A stretch of 52,528 bases of DNA from Gammaproteobacteria bacterium. Lineage in GTDB: Bacteria > Pseudomonadota > Gammaproteobacteria > Woeseiales > Woeseiaceae. The DNA is taken from contig NYWX01000041.1 of NCBI GenBank assembly GCA_002685275.1, positions 1-52,528 of the forward strand. The letters are read 5' to 3'. A program made the position numbers and the translations under genes. Position 1 is the first letter of the stretch; each line of letters begins with the position of its first letter. Below are positions 1 through 8,424 of the stretch, in pieces. The notes beneath the pieces are model-generated. The model searched no databases, was not told the DNA's origin, and was given only the letters and a program-made list of their open reading frames with translations.

Positions 1-2
1 AA

Positions 3-782
3 AAGATTTTTTCAAAACAGATTATACGTATTCTTATTTTTTCACTTTTGATTGTAAGTGCAAATTCAAATGCACAGCGTTTACAAGAAAATCAAAAGCA
101 ATTTGAAGTGCTTTTATTTACAAAATCTCTTGATTATCAGCATCTTGGTGTTCCAAATGGAATACAGATGTTCAAAGAGATAGCTCGTGATCATCATTGG
201 GGGCTTACCTGGACCACACAATCAAATTTTTTTGATAACCAGGAAAAATTAAACAGCATAGATGTAATTGTTTTTATGAATACATCAGGTGATATCTTAG
301 ATGATGATCAAAGAAGGGCACTTCAAGCTTACATGCGGCAAGGTGGAAATTTTGTAGGTATTCATTCTGCTACCTTCACCATGATGGAATGGCCATGGTA
401 TGTAAGTTTGGTGGGCGGTGTTTGGAATCGTCACCCAGATCCAGGTATTTGGACAGGAATCGTTAATAATGAAGAACCTGATCATCCGTCAGCTTTCCAT
501 ATACCACCTAGATGGTTGATCACTGGAGAGTGGTATAATTATTTAGAGATGTCTGACAATATGAAAGTTGTTTTGAGTGTTGATGAAACTACTTTCCCAG
601 GGGGTAAAATGCCGGCTTACCACCCAATAGCCTGGTATCAAGAAGATTTTGAAGGCGGAGGTGGAAGGTCCTATCATACTGGTTTAGGCCATGCTGAAGG
701 CATATATGATGAACCTTGGTACAAACAGCATATTCTTGGGGCTGTTTGGTGGGCTGCAACGGGTGGAAAGGCTTACGAATAG
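3..782 (+). CDS. ThuA-like domain secreted protein (5' truncated)
   Basis: The reading frame is open to the left window edge, so the true start lies outside. The visible N-terminus is a hydrophobic stretch ending in SANSNAQ, which looks like a cleavable signal peptide, so the mature protein is probably periplasmic. The body matches the ThuA (trehalose utilisation, class I glutamine amidotransferase-like) family: an FEVLLFTKS opening strand, a DVIVFMNTSGD strand, the GGNFVGIHSAT turn and a C-terminal GLGH segment followed by WAATGG. ThuA proteins occur in 3-keto-disaccharide metabolism, which fits the sugar oxidation operon at 16-22 kb, although the two are not adjacent. Catalytic role unknown. 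The TTG at position 48 is internal to the signal peptide and is not the start. Confidence 0.82.
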   Translation, partial: KIFSKQIIRILIFSLLIVSANSNAQRLQENQKQFEVLLFTKSLDYQHLGVPNGIQMFKEIARDHHWGLTWTTQSNFFDNQEKLNSIDVIVFMNTSGDILDDDQRRALQAYMRQGGNFVGIHSATFTMMEWPWYVSLVGGVWNRHPDPGIWTGIVNNEEPDHPSAFHIPPRWLITGEWYNYLEMSDNMKVVLSVDETTFPGGKMPAYHPIAWYQEDFEGGGGRSYHTGLGHAEGIYDEPWYKQHILGAVWWAATGGKAYE

Positions 783-827
783 TTAAAAAATACTACATCT
801 TTTTATCTGTATTTTTATTGTCAATCT

Positions 828-1478
828 TTAAATTGGCTCATTATAGATTTTAGCACCTTTATCTACCATCAATTTTATGGCCTTTGCACCATCATCTGGG
901 TTTAAGTTCACAGCTCTAATAGCCTGTGTTAACAATATGACATTTAAACCATTGTCCAACGCATCAATGACTGTATTTAAAACGCAATAATCTGTGGCTA
1001 TACCTCCAACAATAACTCTATTGACACCTTTTTTGTTAAGTTGATTTAATAAGTCAGTACCCTGAAATCCGGAGTATGCCTCTTTATCGCGATCCGTTCC
1101 TTTATCAATAATTGTAATATTTTTTGGAAGTTCTAATTTTTCCGAGAACTCTGCACCTGCACTACCTGCAACGCAGTGTGTTGGCCAGGTACCTCCATTT
1201 TCTACAAATGAGCAATGATTTACAGGATGCCAGTCGCGTGTTGCGTACATTGGTAAATCCTTGTCTTTAGCAAGTTTAATGCAATCATTAATTACTGGTA
1301 TAACAGCATTACCATCAGCTACGCCTAGGTTACCCCCGGGAAGAAAATCATTTTGAACATCAACAATAATAAGAGCATCATGCTCACTAAAAATAGGACT
1401 TTTTTCTAGTGCATATGTTTTTAGTATTGGGCTTACTGAAACAGCTACCATGCCTTTTATTAATTCTCTACGTTTCAT
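828..1478 (-). CDS. pncA: exported nicotinamidase/pyrazinamidase (isochorismatase family)
   Basis: Hydrolyses nicotinamide to nicotinate and ammonia. The catalytic triad is visible as Asp40 (IVDVQNDF), Lys126 (IDKGTD) and Cys165 (GIATDYCV, with the family cis-peptide before the Cys). The metal site is DWH (Asp82, His84) plus His88 and His101. The length of 216 aa is the usual PncA size plus an N-terminal extension, MKRRELIKGMVAVSVSP, which resembles a twin-arginine signal (RRxLIK followed by a hydrophobic stretch). Most PncA enzymes are cytoplasmic and serve NAD salvage, so an exported form suggests scavenging of external nicotinamide. The nicotinate degradation operon lies 2 kb away, separated by umuDC. 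Family assignment is firm; export is inferred from the signal only. Confidence 0.88.
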   Translation of the reverse strand: MKRRELIKGMVAVSVSPILKTYALEKSPIFSEHDALIIVDVQNDFLPGGNLGVADGNAVIPVINDCIKLAKDKDLPMYATRDWHPVNHCSFVENGGTWPTHCVAGSAGAEFSEKLELPKNITIIDKGTDRDKEAYSGFQGTDLLNQLNKKGVNRVIVGGIATDYCVLNTVIDALDNGLNVILLTQAIRAVNLNPDDGAKAIKLMVDKGAKIYNEPI

Positions 1479-1641
1479 CTTTCTTCCAAAGTTTTTAATT
1501 AGATTTATTTCATTACCGAATAATTTCTATAAATTTTAAGATTACATCTACCTTAAGAGTACACCTATTTTAAGATTTAAACTAAATTTATGCTGAAACA
1601 TTTATATTTTTTTAAATTGTAAATTGTACTATTTATTAGTT

Positions 1642-2898
1642 TTATTTAACTGTTGGTATTTCTTCCCAATTGGTAAGATACCTTGGAGATCTCATTAGCC
1701 TTTTCATCGACCATGTTTTTTTAATTCCTTGAGAAGCAAAAGTTATTTTTCCTACTCCAGAATTATTGATTTTATCAATTGTTTCCATTAGTTCTTTACT
1801 ATTAACTTTTTCATTTATTTTCTTAAATAAATCATCTTGGTAAACACCCTCATTATAGAAATCATTGAGCATAACACCTGCTTTTATGAAATTAATATCG
1901 GGTTTGAAAATTTGTTTTGTTAATTGTTTAGTGGCATTCAAGATATCTCTGGTATCATTTGTTGGATAAAATAGTTTATAACTTCTAAATCCATGATATT
2001 GTTTGTTTTTCTCTTGGAAATAATTAGTTCTAATAAAGACAGAAACCATCCTACAACATTGGTTTTCTTTTCTTAATTTTTCGCATGCGCGCGCTGCGTA
2101 ATCACTAACAGCCTCATTAATAGAATTTAAATTATCAATTTTTCTACTAAATGTTCTACTAACAACTATTTGTTTTTTTGTTTTAGGCTGCTGTTCTAAA
2201 TCTATACAAGGAAAGTTTTTTAGTTCCATAACTGTTCTCTCAAGAACACTACTAAATTTTCTTTTTATCAATTTGGTATCCATTTCCATTAGATCAAGAG
2301 CAGTTTTTATTCCTAGATTATTTAGTTTTCTACTGATCCTATTGCCAATACCCCAAATTTCTTTCACAGGCATTAAGGCCATCAATTTTTCTTTTCTAAT
2401 TTCATTCGTTAAATCAACTACACCATTAGTTGCAGGATAATGTTTAGCAGCATAATTAGCTGCTTTAGCTAAAGTTTTAGTTGGGCCTATACCGACACAA
2501 ACAGGTATTCCAATCCAACGATCTATAGTTTCCTGGCATTTATATCCAAATTTCTCGTAGTTCTTCAAACCCGCAAGATCTAGGAATGCTTCATCTATAC
2601 TATAAATTTCCACTTTAGGGGCTAAATATTCTAAAGTTTGCATTACTCTGGAAGAGACGTCGGCATACAATTCATAATTTGAAGAAAATGCGACTCCCTC
2701 TCTTTTTAGAAAATCTTGCTTTATCTTAAACCAAGGCTCACATCTTTTTATTCCAAATCTTTTAGCTTCTTTTGATAAGGAAACTACACATCCATCATTA
2801 TTTGATAAGACAACTACAGGTCGATTTTTGATATCGGGCCTAAACATCCTCTCACATGAGACATAAAAATTATTGCAATCAACTAATGCAAAGGCCAT
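1642..2898 (-). CDS. umuC: DNA polymerase V catalytic subunit UmuC
   Basis: Y-family translesion polymerase of 418 aa, the usual UmuC length. It opens with FALVDCNNFYVSCERMF, carrying the first metal-binding Asp. It continues with the VVLSNNDGCVVS finger motif, the YSIDEAFLDL catalytic Asp-Glu pair and the helix-hairpin-helix segment around VKEIWGIGNRISRKLN. The C-terminal little-finger and DUF4113-like tail (ITFASQGI...W.M.R...SPRYLTNW) is intact. It starts 4 nt after the umuD stop codon, so the two are one transcription unit. Expression should be SOS controlled through the LexA box in front of umuD. With activated UmuD it forms error-prone Pol V, which copies past DNA lesions. Confidence 0.97.
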   Translation of the reverse strand: MAFALVDCNNFYVSCERMFRPDIKNRPVVVLSNNDGCVVSLSKEAKRFGIKRCEPWFKIKQDFLKREGVAFSSNYELYADVSSRVMQTLEYLAPKVEIYSIDEAFLDLAGLKNYEKFGYKCQETIDRWIGIPVCVGIGPTKTLAKAANYAAKHYPATNGVVDLTNEIRKEKLMALMPVKEIWGIGNRISRKLNNLGIKTALDLMEMDTKLIKRKFSSVLERTVMELKNFPCIDLEQQPKTKKQIVVSRTFSRKIDNLNSINEAVSDYAARACEKLRKENQCCRMVSVFIRTNYFQEKNKQYHGFRSYKLFYPTNDTRDILNATKQLTKQIFKPDINFIKAGVMLNDFYNEGVYQDDLFKKINEKVNSKELMETIDKINNSGVGKITFASQGIKKTWSMKRLMRSPRYLTNWEEIPTVK

Positions 2899-2902
2899 GA
2901 CT

Positions 2903-3331
2903 TTAGTAAATATTTATAGAGGCTGTTACCGTACCTGCTATCTCTAATTCTTCTTCTTGTTTAATCATTATGGGTGAATATTTTGGATTTTCAGACATAA
3001 GGCATACTTTCGGTCTAAGTAATAATCTTTTACATGCATATGAACCATTTATTGATGCTATAACAATTTTGTTGTGAGTTGGTTCTATGCTTCGGTCCAC
3101 TATTAAGATGGCTCCATCTCCTATATGTGCATGGATCATTGAATCTCCGCTGACACGAACAAAGTAAGTGGCGGCCGAATTTTTTATTAAGTACTCATTC
3201 AAATCTATAGGCTTTTCTACATAATCATCCGCAGGACTTGGCCAGCCCACTCGAACGGTATTTAAGAAATAGGGGATTTCTAGAGGAGATAAACTTTCCT
3301 CTGGTACATTACCCAGATAGCTAATAGTCAT
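2903..3331 (-). CDS. umuD: UmuD, SOS-activated polymerase V accessory protein
   Basis: S24/LexA-like autoprotease of 142 aa. The catalytic dyad is Ser64 (VSGDSM) and Lys101 (ACKRL), spaced as in E. coli UmuD. The cleavage region VRVGWPSPADDY corresponds to the E. coli CGFPSPAADY site, but the residue before the scissile bond is Val28 (Val28-Gly29) where Cys or Ala is usual. RecA-stimulated self-cleavage there would give UmuD' for Pol V. The ATG at 3331 lies only 8 nt from the edge of the palindrome carrying the LexA box, and no purine-rich Shine-Dalgarno is visible, so the leader must be short. First gene of umuDC. Confidence 0.96.
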   Translation of the reverse strand: MTISYLGNVPEESLSPLEIPYFLNTVRVGWPSPADDYVEKPIDLNEYLIKNSAATYFVRVSGDSMIHAHIGDGAILIVDRSIEPTHNKIVIASINGSYACKRLLLRPKVCLMSENPKYSPIMIKQEEELEIAGTVTASINIY

Positions 3332-3339
3332 AAGGAATT

Positions 3340-3385
3340 TATAATTTAATAATACTGTATATATATACAGTATTATTAAATTATA
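3340..3385. promoter_or_regulatory. LexA (SOS) box inside a perfect 46-bp palindrome
   Basis: Positions 3353-3372 read TACTGTATATATATACAGTA, the E. coli consensus LexA operator (CTGT, eight alternating A/T, ACAG). The symmetry continues outwards without a mismatch, so 3340-3385 equals its own reverse complement; it breaks at 3339/3386. The centre is about 31 bp upstream of the umuD ATG, so bound LexA would cover the promoter of umuDC. The exact gammaproteobacterial consensus is one of the best taxonomic clues in the window. Whether the flanking symmetry has a function of its own, such as cruciform formation or cooperative binding, is unknown. Confidence 0.95.
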
Positions 3386-3481
3386 CTTTTGTAAAGTAAT
3401 TATTTTAGGAGAATTAATAAAGATTTTAAGAATTTGCTCAGCAAGGCTTTGAGTAGACGCTGATCATGTTTTTGATAAAAA

Positions 3482-6349
3482 TTATTTCGATTTAATCGCA
3501 GCTAATATGCGATCTGGGCTAGCTGGTAAATTACGTATTATTGCACCAGTTGCATATCGAATAGCGTTTAAGATTGCTGGTGCGGTACCAACAAGTACGT
3601 GTTCACCTAAACCTTTAGCTCCATATGGACCATGCGGATCTGTTTCTTCAACAAAGATTGTTTCAATTTTTGGTACATCACCAGCAGTAGGAATAAGATA
3701 ATCATGAAGGTTATTAGTTTTTCCAGGTACAAATTTTTCCATTAATGCCATTCCTATGCCTTGTGCAACGCCACCATGAACTTGACCCTCAGCTAACACA
3801 GGATTGATAACTCTACCAACATCATGAGCGGCAGTAACTTTAATGAGTTGAGTTGTTCCTAACTTAGTATCCACAGATAATTCAACCATTTGTGCTCCAT
3901 AACCAAACGAAGCATAAGGCTCTCCTTGACCATCATTATCAAGAGGCTGCGTTGGAGGATCATATGTCTTTTCAGCTAATGCAATGAAGCCTTCTTGATC
4001 AGTTGGTAATTTATTAAGTTGTAGTTTGTGAGTATTATTTTCTGCAGAGATAAGCAGCATATTTCCATCGAGTTGTAATTTAGCTGATGATGGAGCATCG
4101 CATATTTCGAGTAATTTTTTTCGCAAGCTGGTCCCAGCTAAAAATGCTGCTTTGCCTGAGATAAATGTTTGCCTCGAAGCAGAGGTTTTTCCAGCATCCG
4201 CGGTTAAGTCAGTATCACCGTAAATTAAATCAAAACAATCAACTGAAAGACCTATGGCGTCGGCACAAATTTGACTTATAACTGTATTTGATCCTTGACC
4301 AATGTCCACTGCTCCTTGAAATAGGATAATACGACCATCTTCACGTAACCCTACTTTTATAGTTGATGGATTTGGTAATGATGTATTTCCACACCCATAC
4401 CATAAGCCAGCAATACCGACACCAAAACGCAGCGCATTATCTTTGGCCGATTTGTTGCGTATCTCAGTATTACGAATGGCTTGCTGCCAATGCGGTCGCA
4501 GCGCTTCAAAGCATGAAATAATACCAACACCCTTATCGAAACGTTGTCCTGTAGGCGTTGGCGATCCATTCTCAAGTGCATTCTGGATCCTAAATTCAAG
4601 TGGATCGATATTTAATTGATCAGCAATTAGATCAAATAATGTTTCCTGTGCAACGGCAGATTGAGGTACACCGAATCCTCGAAATGCTCCTGATGGAGGG
4701 CAATGAGTATGTATTGCAGCAGATTCAGCACAATAGTTTTTGATACGATAAGGTCCGCATGCGTGAATAGGTACACGATTGGCAACAGTTGGACCCCAAG
4801 ATGCATAAGCACCAGTGTTAAAAATGCCATTAAATAACATTGCTTTAATTTTACCGTCCTTATCAGCCCCTATTTTTGAGTAAATATTTGACGGGTGACG
4901 CTTTGTTGTCGATAGCATTGATTCGGCACGTGAATAGATCATTTTTACTGGCTGTTTTAAATGCCATGCAGCTATTGCTACGAACGGTTGCAATGACAAA
5001 TCTAATTTGGAACCGAATCCACCGCCTACCGATGAGGGAATAATTCGAACTTGATTTTTTGAGATATCCATAATTTCGGCAATGCTATCCCTATCCATAT
5101 AGGGCGCTTGTGAGCAAGCCCATATCTCAATCCGATCATTAATTCGCTGAGCAAAAGCAGCCTCAGGTTCAATGTAAGCATGCTCAATGAATTCAGTTGT
5201 AAAATTACCTTCTACAATTACATCAGATTCTTTGAATCCAGAAACTACATTACCGCATTTAACATGACCACCGGTTAAAAAATTATTTTTACGGTTTATA
5301 TGTAGTTGAGGCGAGCTTTCATCAGTCGCTTCTTTTGCTGAGGTAATATTATCTAATTTATTCCATTTAATAGGAAACTTTGATATCTCTAATAAAGCAA
5401 AATCGTCAGTAGTTCCAACAACTAACGCTACAGCTTCACCCTCAAATCGTGTTTCAAATTCAGCGAAAACAGGTTGATCAACAAATTCAGGAATAACGCC
5501 AAAGCAATTTTGTCCTGGAATATTTTTAGCTGTAAATACAGCAACAACCTCATTCGTTTTCCTTATATAGTCATCAAGATTTCCAAATGAAAAAGATGCA
5601 CGAGGATGGGGGCTTCTAATTGCTACTGCGAATAGAGAACCTTCTGGCCATTTGTCAGCTGCGAATAAATCTATACCCGAAGTTTTTGGGGCTCCATCTA
5701 AACGAACTATTGGAGTGCCAACTGAGTTCTCACTTTGTGGGTTATTTGGTATTGAAGCGTCTTCTTCAATATTGGTGTTGACGATGGCTTTGATGATATT
5801 GCGATATCCAGTACATCGGCATAGCACTCCACCAATTGCATCTTCTACTTCTTTCTCATTGGGGTAGGGATTTTTTCTAAGTAAAGCTTCGGCTGAGATA
5901 ACCATTCCTGGTGTGCATATTCCGCACTGAGCAGCACCATGTCGTAAAAAGGATTTTTGAAGTTTCCCATTTGTTACGCTGCAACCATTTTGTAATCCCT
6001 CTATAGTCTCAATATTACATCCATCAGCTTTTTGCGTCGCCATCATACAAGAGCAAATTAACTTATTGTTAACTAAAATCGTACAGGCTCCACAATCACC
6101 AGCATTACAACCTATTTTTGTGCCAGTAAGACCAAACTCTTCACGAAGAACTCGTGAAAATCTAGTACTTGCAGGTGCGCTAGTAGAGATTAATTCTCCA
6201 TTCAGATTAAATTTAATTTTTGAGTCATTAGCTTTTTTATTATCAGCAATATCCTCTTCATGAGGTACTGGTGAAAATTTTGAAATTTCAGGTACTGAAG
6301 TAGAGATTGATTTACTTTTGAGCTTAAAATTAGCTTTCGATCTATTCAC
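3482..6349 (-). CDS. Molybdenum hydroxylase, fused [2Fe-2S] + molybdopterin subunit (candidate nicotinate dehydrogenase)
   Basis: A 955-aa xanthine-dehydrogenase-family protein. Residues about 44-195 are the iron-sulfur part: a plant-type [2Fe-2S] site (Cys81, Cys86, Cys89, Cys101) and a second cluster (Cys142, Cys145, Cys177, Cys179). From about 208 comes the large molybdopterin-binding part, ending in GAKGLGEH, whose Glu916 is the conserved catalytic base. The FAD subunit is encoded just upstream, with a GTGA start/stop overlap that also supports the GTG start at 6349. Residues 2-40 are a diverged tandem copy of residues 41-79. From the operon (6-hydroxynicotinate reductase and enamidase homologues) I infer hydroxylation of nicotinate at C6. 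The sequence alone proves only a molybdenum hydroxylase; purine or another N-heterocycle is possible. Confidence 0.9.
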   Translation of the reverse strand: MNRSKANFKLKSKSISTSVPEISKFSPVPHEEDIADNKKANDSKIKFNLNGELISTSAPASTRFSRVLREEFGLTGTKIGCNAGDCGACTILVNNKLICSCMMATQKADGCNIETIEGLQNGCSVTNGKLQKSFLRHGAAQCGICTPGMVISAEALLRKNPYPNEKEVEDAIGGVLCRCTGYRNIIKAIVNTNIEEDASIPNNPQSENSVGTPIVRLDGAPKTSGIDLFAADKWPEGSLFAVAIRSPHPRASFSFGNLDDYIRKTNEVVAVFTAKNIPGQNCFGVIPEFVDQPVFAEFETRFEGEAVALVVGTTDDFALLEISKFPIKWNKLDNITSAKEATDESSPQLHINRKNNFLTGGHVKCGNVVSGFKESDVIVEGNFTTEFIEHAYIEPEAAFAQRINDRIEIWACSQAPYMDRDSIAEIMDISKNQVRIIPSSVGGGFGSKLDLSLQPFVAIAAWHLKQPVKMIYSRAESMLSTTKRHPSNIYSKIGADKDGKIKAMLFNGIFNTGAYASWGPTVANRVPIHACGPYRIKNYCAESAAIHTHCPPSGAFRGFGVPQSAVAQETLFDLIADQLNIDPLEFRIQNALENGSPTPTGQRFDKGVGIISCFEALRPHWQQAIRNTEIRNKSAKDNALRFGVGIAGLWYGCGNTSLPNPSTIKVGLREDGRIILFQGAVDIGQGSNTVISQICADAIGLSVDCFDLIYGDTDLTADAGKTSASRQTFISGKAAFLAGTSLRKKLLEICDAPSSAKLQLDGNMLLISAENNTHKLQLNKLPTDQEGFIALAEKTYDPPTQPLDNDGQGEPYASFGYGAQMVELSVDTKLGTTQLIKVTAAHDVGRVINPVLAEGQVHGGVAQGIGMALMEKFVPGKTNNLHDYLIPTAGDVPKIETIFVEETDPHGPYGAKGLGEHVLVGTAPAILNAIRYATGAIIRNLPASPDRILAAIKSK

Positions 6350-7194
6350 TTTAAATTATCTACACATTTAAAAATTGCACGATTTACTAATTCCATCGAA
6401 GCCTCAAACCGATATTTGCCTGTGGAGCGAATATCATCAATTGGTGTGAGTGGTGAAAAGAATTCTTCCTCAAATTTAATACTACTGATTTGATCTAAAT
6501 TACAACCTCTTAATTTATCCTCTAACTTTGATAATCGACATGCGACTGCCGAGCAAGATCCAACACTGATACCAATATCATTAATTGTATTATTTTTCTC
6601 TGGTTCAATTAAAACGGCAACCATAGAGATAGATATGACTAAATACTTTCGTGAACCCAATTTCAAGAATGAACTTACACTGTTTTCATTATATTTAGGG
6701 AGCAAAATTGCAGACATTAATTCATTCTGAGCTAGCTCTGTTTGCCGCGGCCCAATAATAAAGTCCTTTAATTTCATGATTCTTTGACCATGAACAGATG
6801 ACAGCTCTACACTCGCATTCGTTGCCATTAGAGGCGGTACTCCATCTGCAGCAGGGGATGCGTTACACAAATTACCAGCAATTGTGCCGGCATTTTGAAT
6901 TTGAATTCCTCCCACTTCACGGGCTGCTAACTTTAGACAGTCAAATGATCTAGGTAAGTCTGCATCTATTAAATCAGACCATGTCGAAGAAGCACCAATA
7001 CGCCAATGATCTCCCTTATCTTCGATACCTGATAGGCCTGATATTGCCGTTATATCTAAAACATTTTGTAAATTGTTATGATCTCCTAAAGCCGCGTATA
7101 CATCAGTGCCACCAGCAAGTATTTTTCGAGGGCTATTTTTTAAAAGTGATAATGCCTCATCAAGCGTATTAGGACGTTCGTAATTATATTGCAC
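6346..7194 (-). CDS. FAD-binding subunit of the molybdenum hydroxylase
   Basis: A 282-aa protein of the CoxM/XdhB FAD-binding type. The N-terminal KILAGGTDVYAALGD motif and the central IQIQNAGTIAGNLCNASPAADG motif contact FAD, and a CO-dehydrogenase flavoprotein C-terminal domain follows. It passes electrons from the iron-sulfur centres of the partner encoded immediately downstream to an acceptor. The start is GTG at 7194, 10 nt after the enamidase stop, and its stop overlaps the next start by 4 nt, so the two subunits are translationally coupled. Substrate identity rests on the operon context. Confidence 0.92.
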   Translation of the reverse strand: MQYNYERPNTLDEALSLLKNSPRKILAGGTDVYAALGDHNNLQNVLDITAISGLSGIEDKGDHWRIGASSTWSDLIDADLPRSFDCLKLAAREVGGIQIQNAGTIAGNLCNASPAADGVPPLMATNASVELSSVHGQRIMKLKDFIIGPRQTELAQNELMSAILLPKYNENSVSSFLKLGSRKYLVISISMVAVLIEPEKNNTINDIGISVGSCSAVACRLSKLEDKLRGCNLDQISSIKFEEEFFSPLTPIDDIRSTGKYRFEASMELVNRAIFKCVDNLK

Positions 7195-7204
7195 AATTTA
7201 CCTT

Positions 7205-8398
7205 TTATGGCTCAAGACTTGCTAATGTTTCAGCGGGCGGGGTATTTCGTGAACGATGACATCGAATTACACCATCAATAATAACCATGCTAATGCCGGG
7301 TAAATCACCCAAGGCTATGCTGTCTAAAAGTGTATCACCAGCAGTATGTTGAGCACGATCCATTATAACAAAATCAGCTGTACGACCACATTCAATGAGC
7401 CCACAATTAAGATCTCTTATTCTAGCTGTATTTCCCGTTGCAAAACAAAAAACTATCTCTGGAGCTACGTCACCCATTGAGCTAAGCATCGAAATTAATC
7501 TTAAAATTCCAAGCGGCTGAACTCCAGAGCCCGCTGGAGCGTCTGTTCCTAAGCTGATACGTTCAGCTTGGTTTAACTCTATTGTTGTTCGCATTGCAAA
7601 AAGGCCAGCAATTTCATTTCCATTATGAACAATCTCAACTGCCCTTGAACAAGACTCACAAAGACATCTAATTTGATTAATTGGTAAGGCTGTATGCCCA
7701 CCATTTATATGCCCAATAACATCAGCATCTGCTTCAAGTACAACGTCCGCATCAATAAGACTAGAGCCTGGAATGGATGGACCACCTGTATGAATGGTAC
7801 TTTTCATGCCATATTTTCTTGCCCAAGCGACCATTTTTTTTGCCTCTTCACCAGTCTTAACGCTACCTAGTCCTACTTCACCTATTGATTTAACACCAGC
7901 ATCTGCAAGCTCTTTGAAGTCGTTTTCTTCCATGCCATGTTCAAGAATAGGTGCACCAGCATGAACTTTAACACCGCCAGGTTTATGTAATGAAAAAGCT
8001 CTTTGTGCTGTAATGGCTAACGCTTTTAGACCAACAATATCCTTAGGCCGACCAGGTAAGTGAACCTCACCAGCTGAGATCATTGTTGTGACACCTCCAT
8101 TAAGACAGCTATCAATCCATCCAGTTTGATTTTGACGTGGCGTCCAGTCACCAAAAACAGGATGCATATGGCTATCAATCAATCCAGGTGCTACGCATGT
8201 TCCATTTGCATTAACAATCCTGTCAGCATTTCCAGTGTCTAAATCTTTATATCGACCAATTTCAACAATCATTCCATCAACAGCAACAATTGTATCTGCG
8301 TCTAAAATAGGTTGTGCTAAGTCACCTGATAATAGTAAGCCAATTCCTTTAATTACTAATTTTCCTTTTATTTCATCTTGTCCTTGCGATGAGTTCAC
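7205..8398 (-). CDS. Enamidase-like amidohydrolase (1,4,5,6-tetrahydro-6-oxonicotinate hydrolase candidate)
   Basis: Amidohydrolase-superfamily TIM barrel of 397 aa. Metal ligands are visible as His77 and His79 (DSHMH), a bridging Glu174 (IGEVGLG), His203 (IHTGG), His230 (IGHINGG) and Asp286 (GTDAPAGSG). As far as I recall it, the Eubacterium barkeri enamidase carries the same characteristic motifs: GGVTTMISAG, PGRPKD, GVKVH, GEVGLG, HTGG.SIPGSS and the C-terminal SRNTPPA. The E. barkeri enzyme opens the reduced pyridone ring to 2-formylglutarate and ammonia. I recognise the match from memory of that family and have not aligned it. It sits between the DUF1185 pair (26-nt gap) and the hydroxylase genes. 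GTG start. Other cyclic enamides or amides remain possible substrates. Confidence 0.85.
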   Translation of the reverse strand: MNSSQGQDEIKGKLVIKGIGLLLSGDLAQPILDADTIVAVDGMIVEIGRYKDLDTGNADRIVNANGTCVAPGLIDSHMHPVFGDWTPRQNQTGWIDSCLNGGVTTMISAGEVHLPGRPKDIVGLKALAITAQRAFSLHKPGGVKVHAGAPILEHGMEENDFKELADAGVKSIGEVGLGSVKTGEEAKKMVAWARKYGMKSTIHTGGPSIPGSSLIDADVVLEADADVIGHINGGHTALPINQIRCLCESCSRAVEIVHNGNEIAGLFAMRTTIELNQAERISLGTDAPAGSGVQPLGILRLISMLSSMGDVAPEIVFCFATGNTARIRDLNCGLIECGRTADFVIMDRAQHTAGDTLLDSIALGDLPGISMVIIDGVIRCHRSRNTPPAETLASLEP

Positions 8399-8424
8399 TG
8401 CTTTATTCTCCTTTTTGATGATTT

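Noticed and set aside
3386..3481. Possible terminator hairpin after the molybdenum hydroxylase gene (CTCA/TGAG)
   Set aside because: Only 4 bp of stem and no T tract on the coding strand; indistinguishable from chance.
3507..6263. Several plus-strand frames over the molybdenum hydroxylase gene
   Set aside because: None carries a recognisable domain, and all lie inside the 955-codon gene with intact cofactor motifs.
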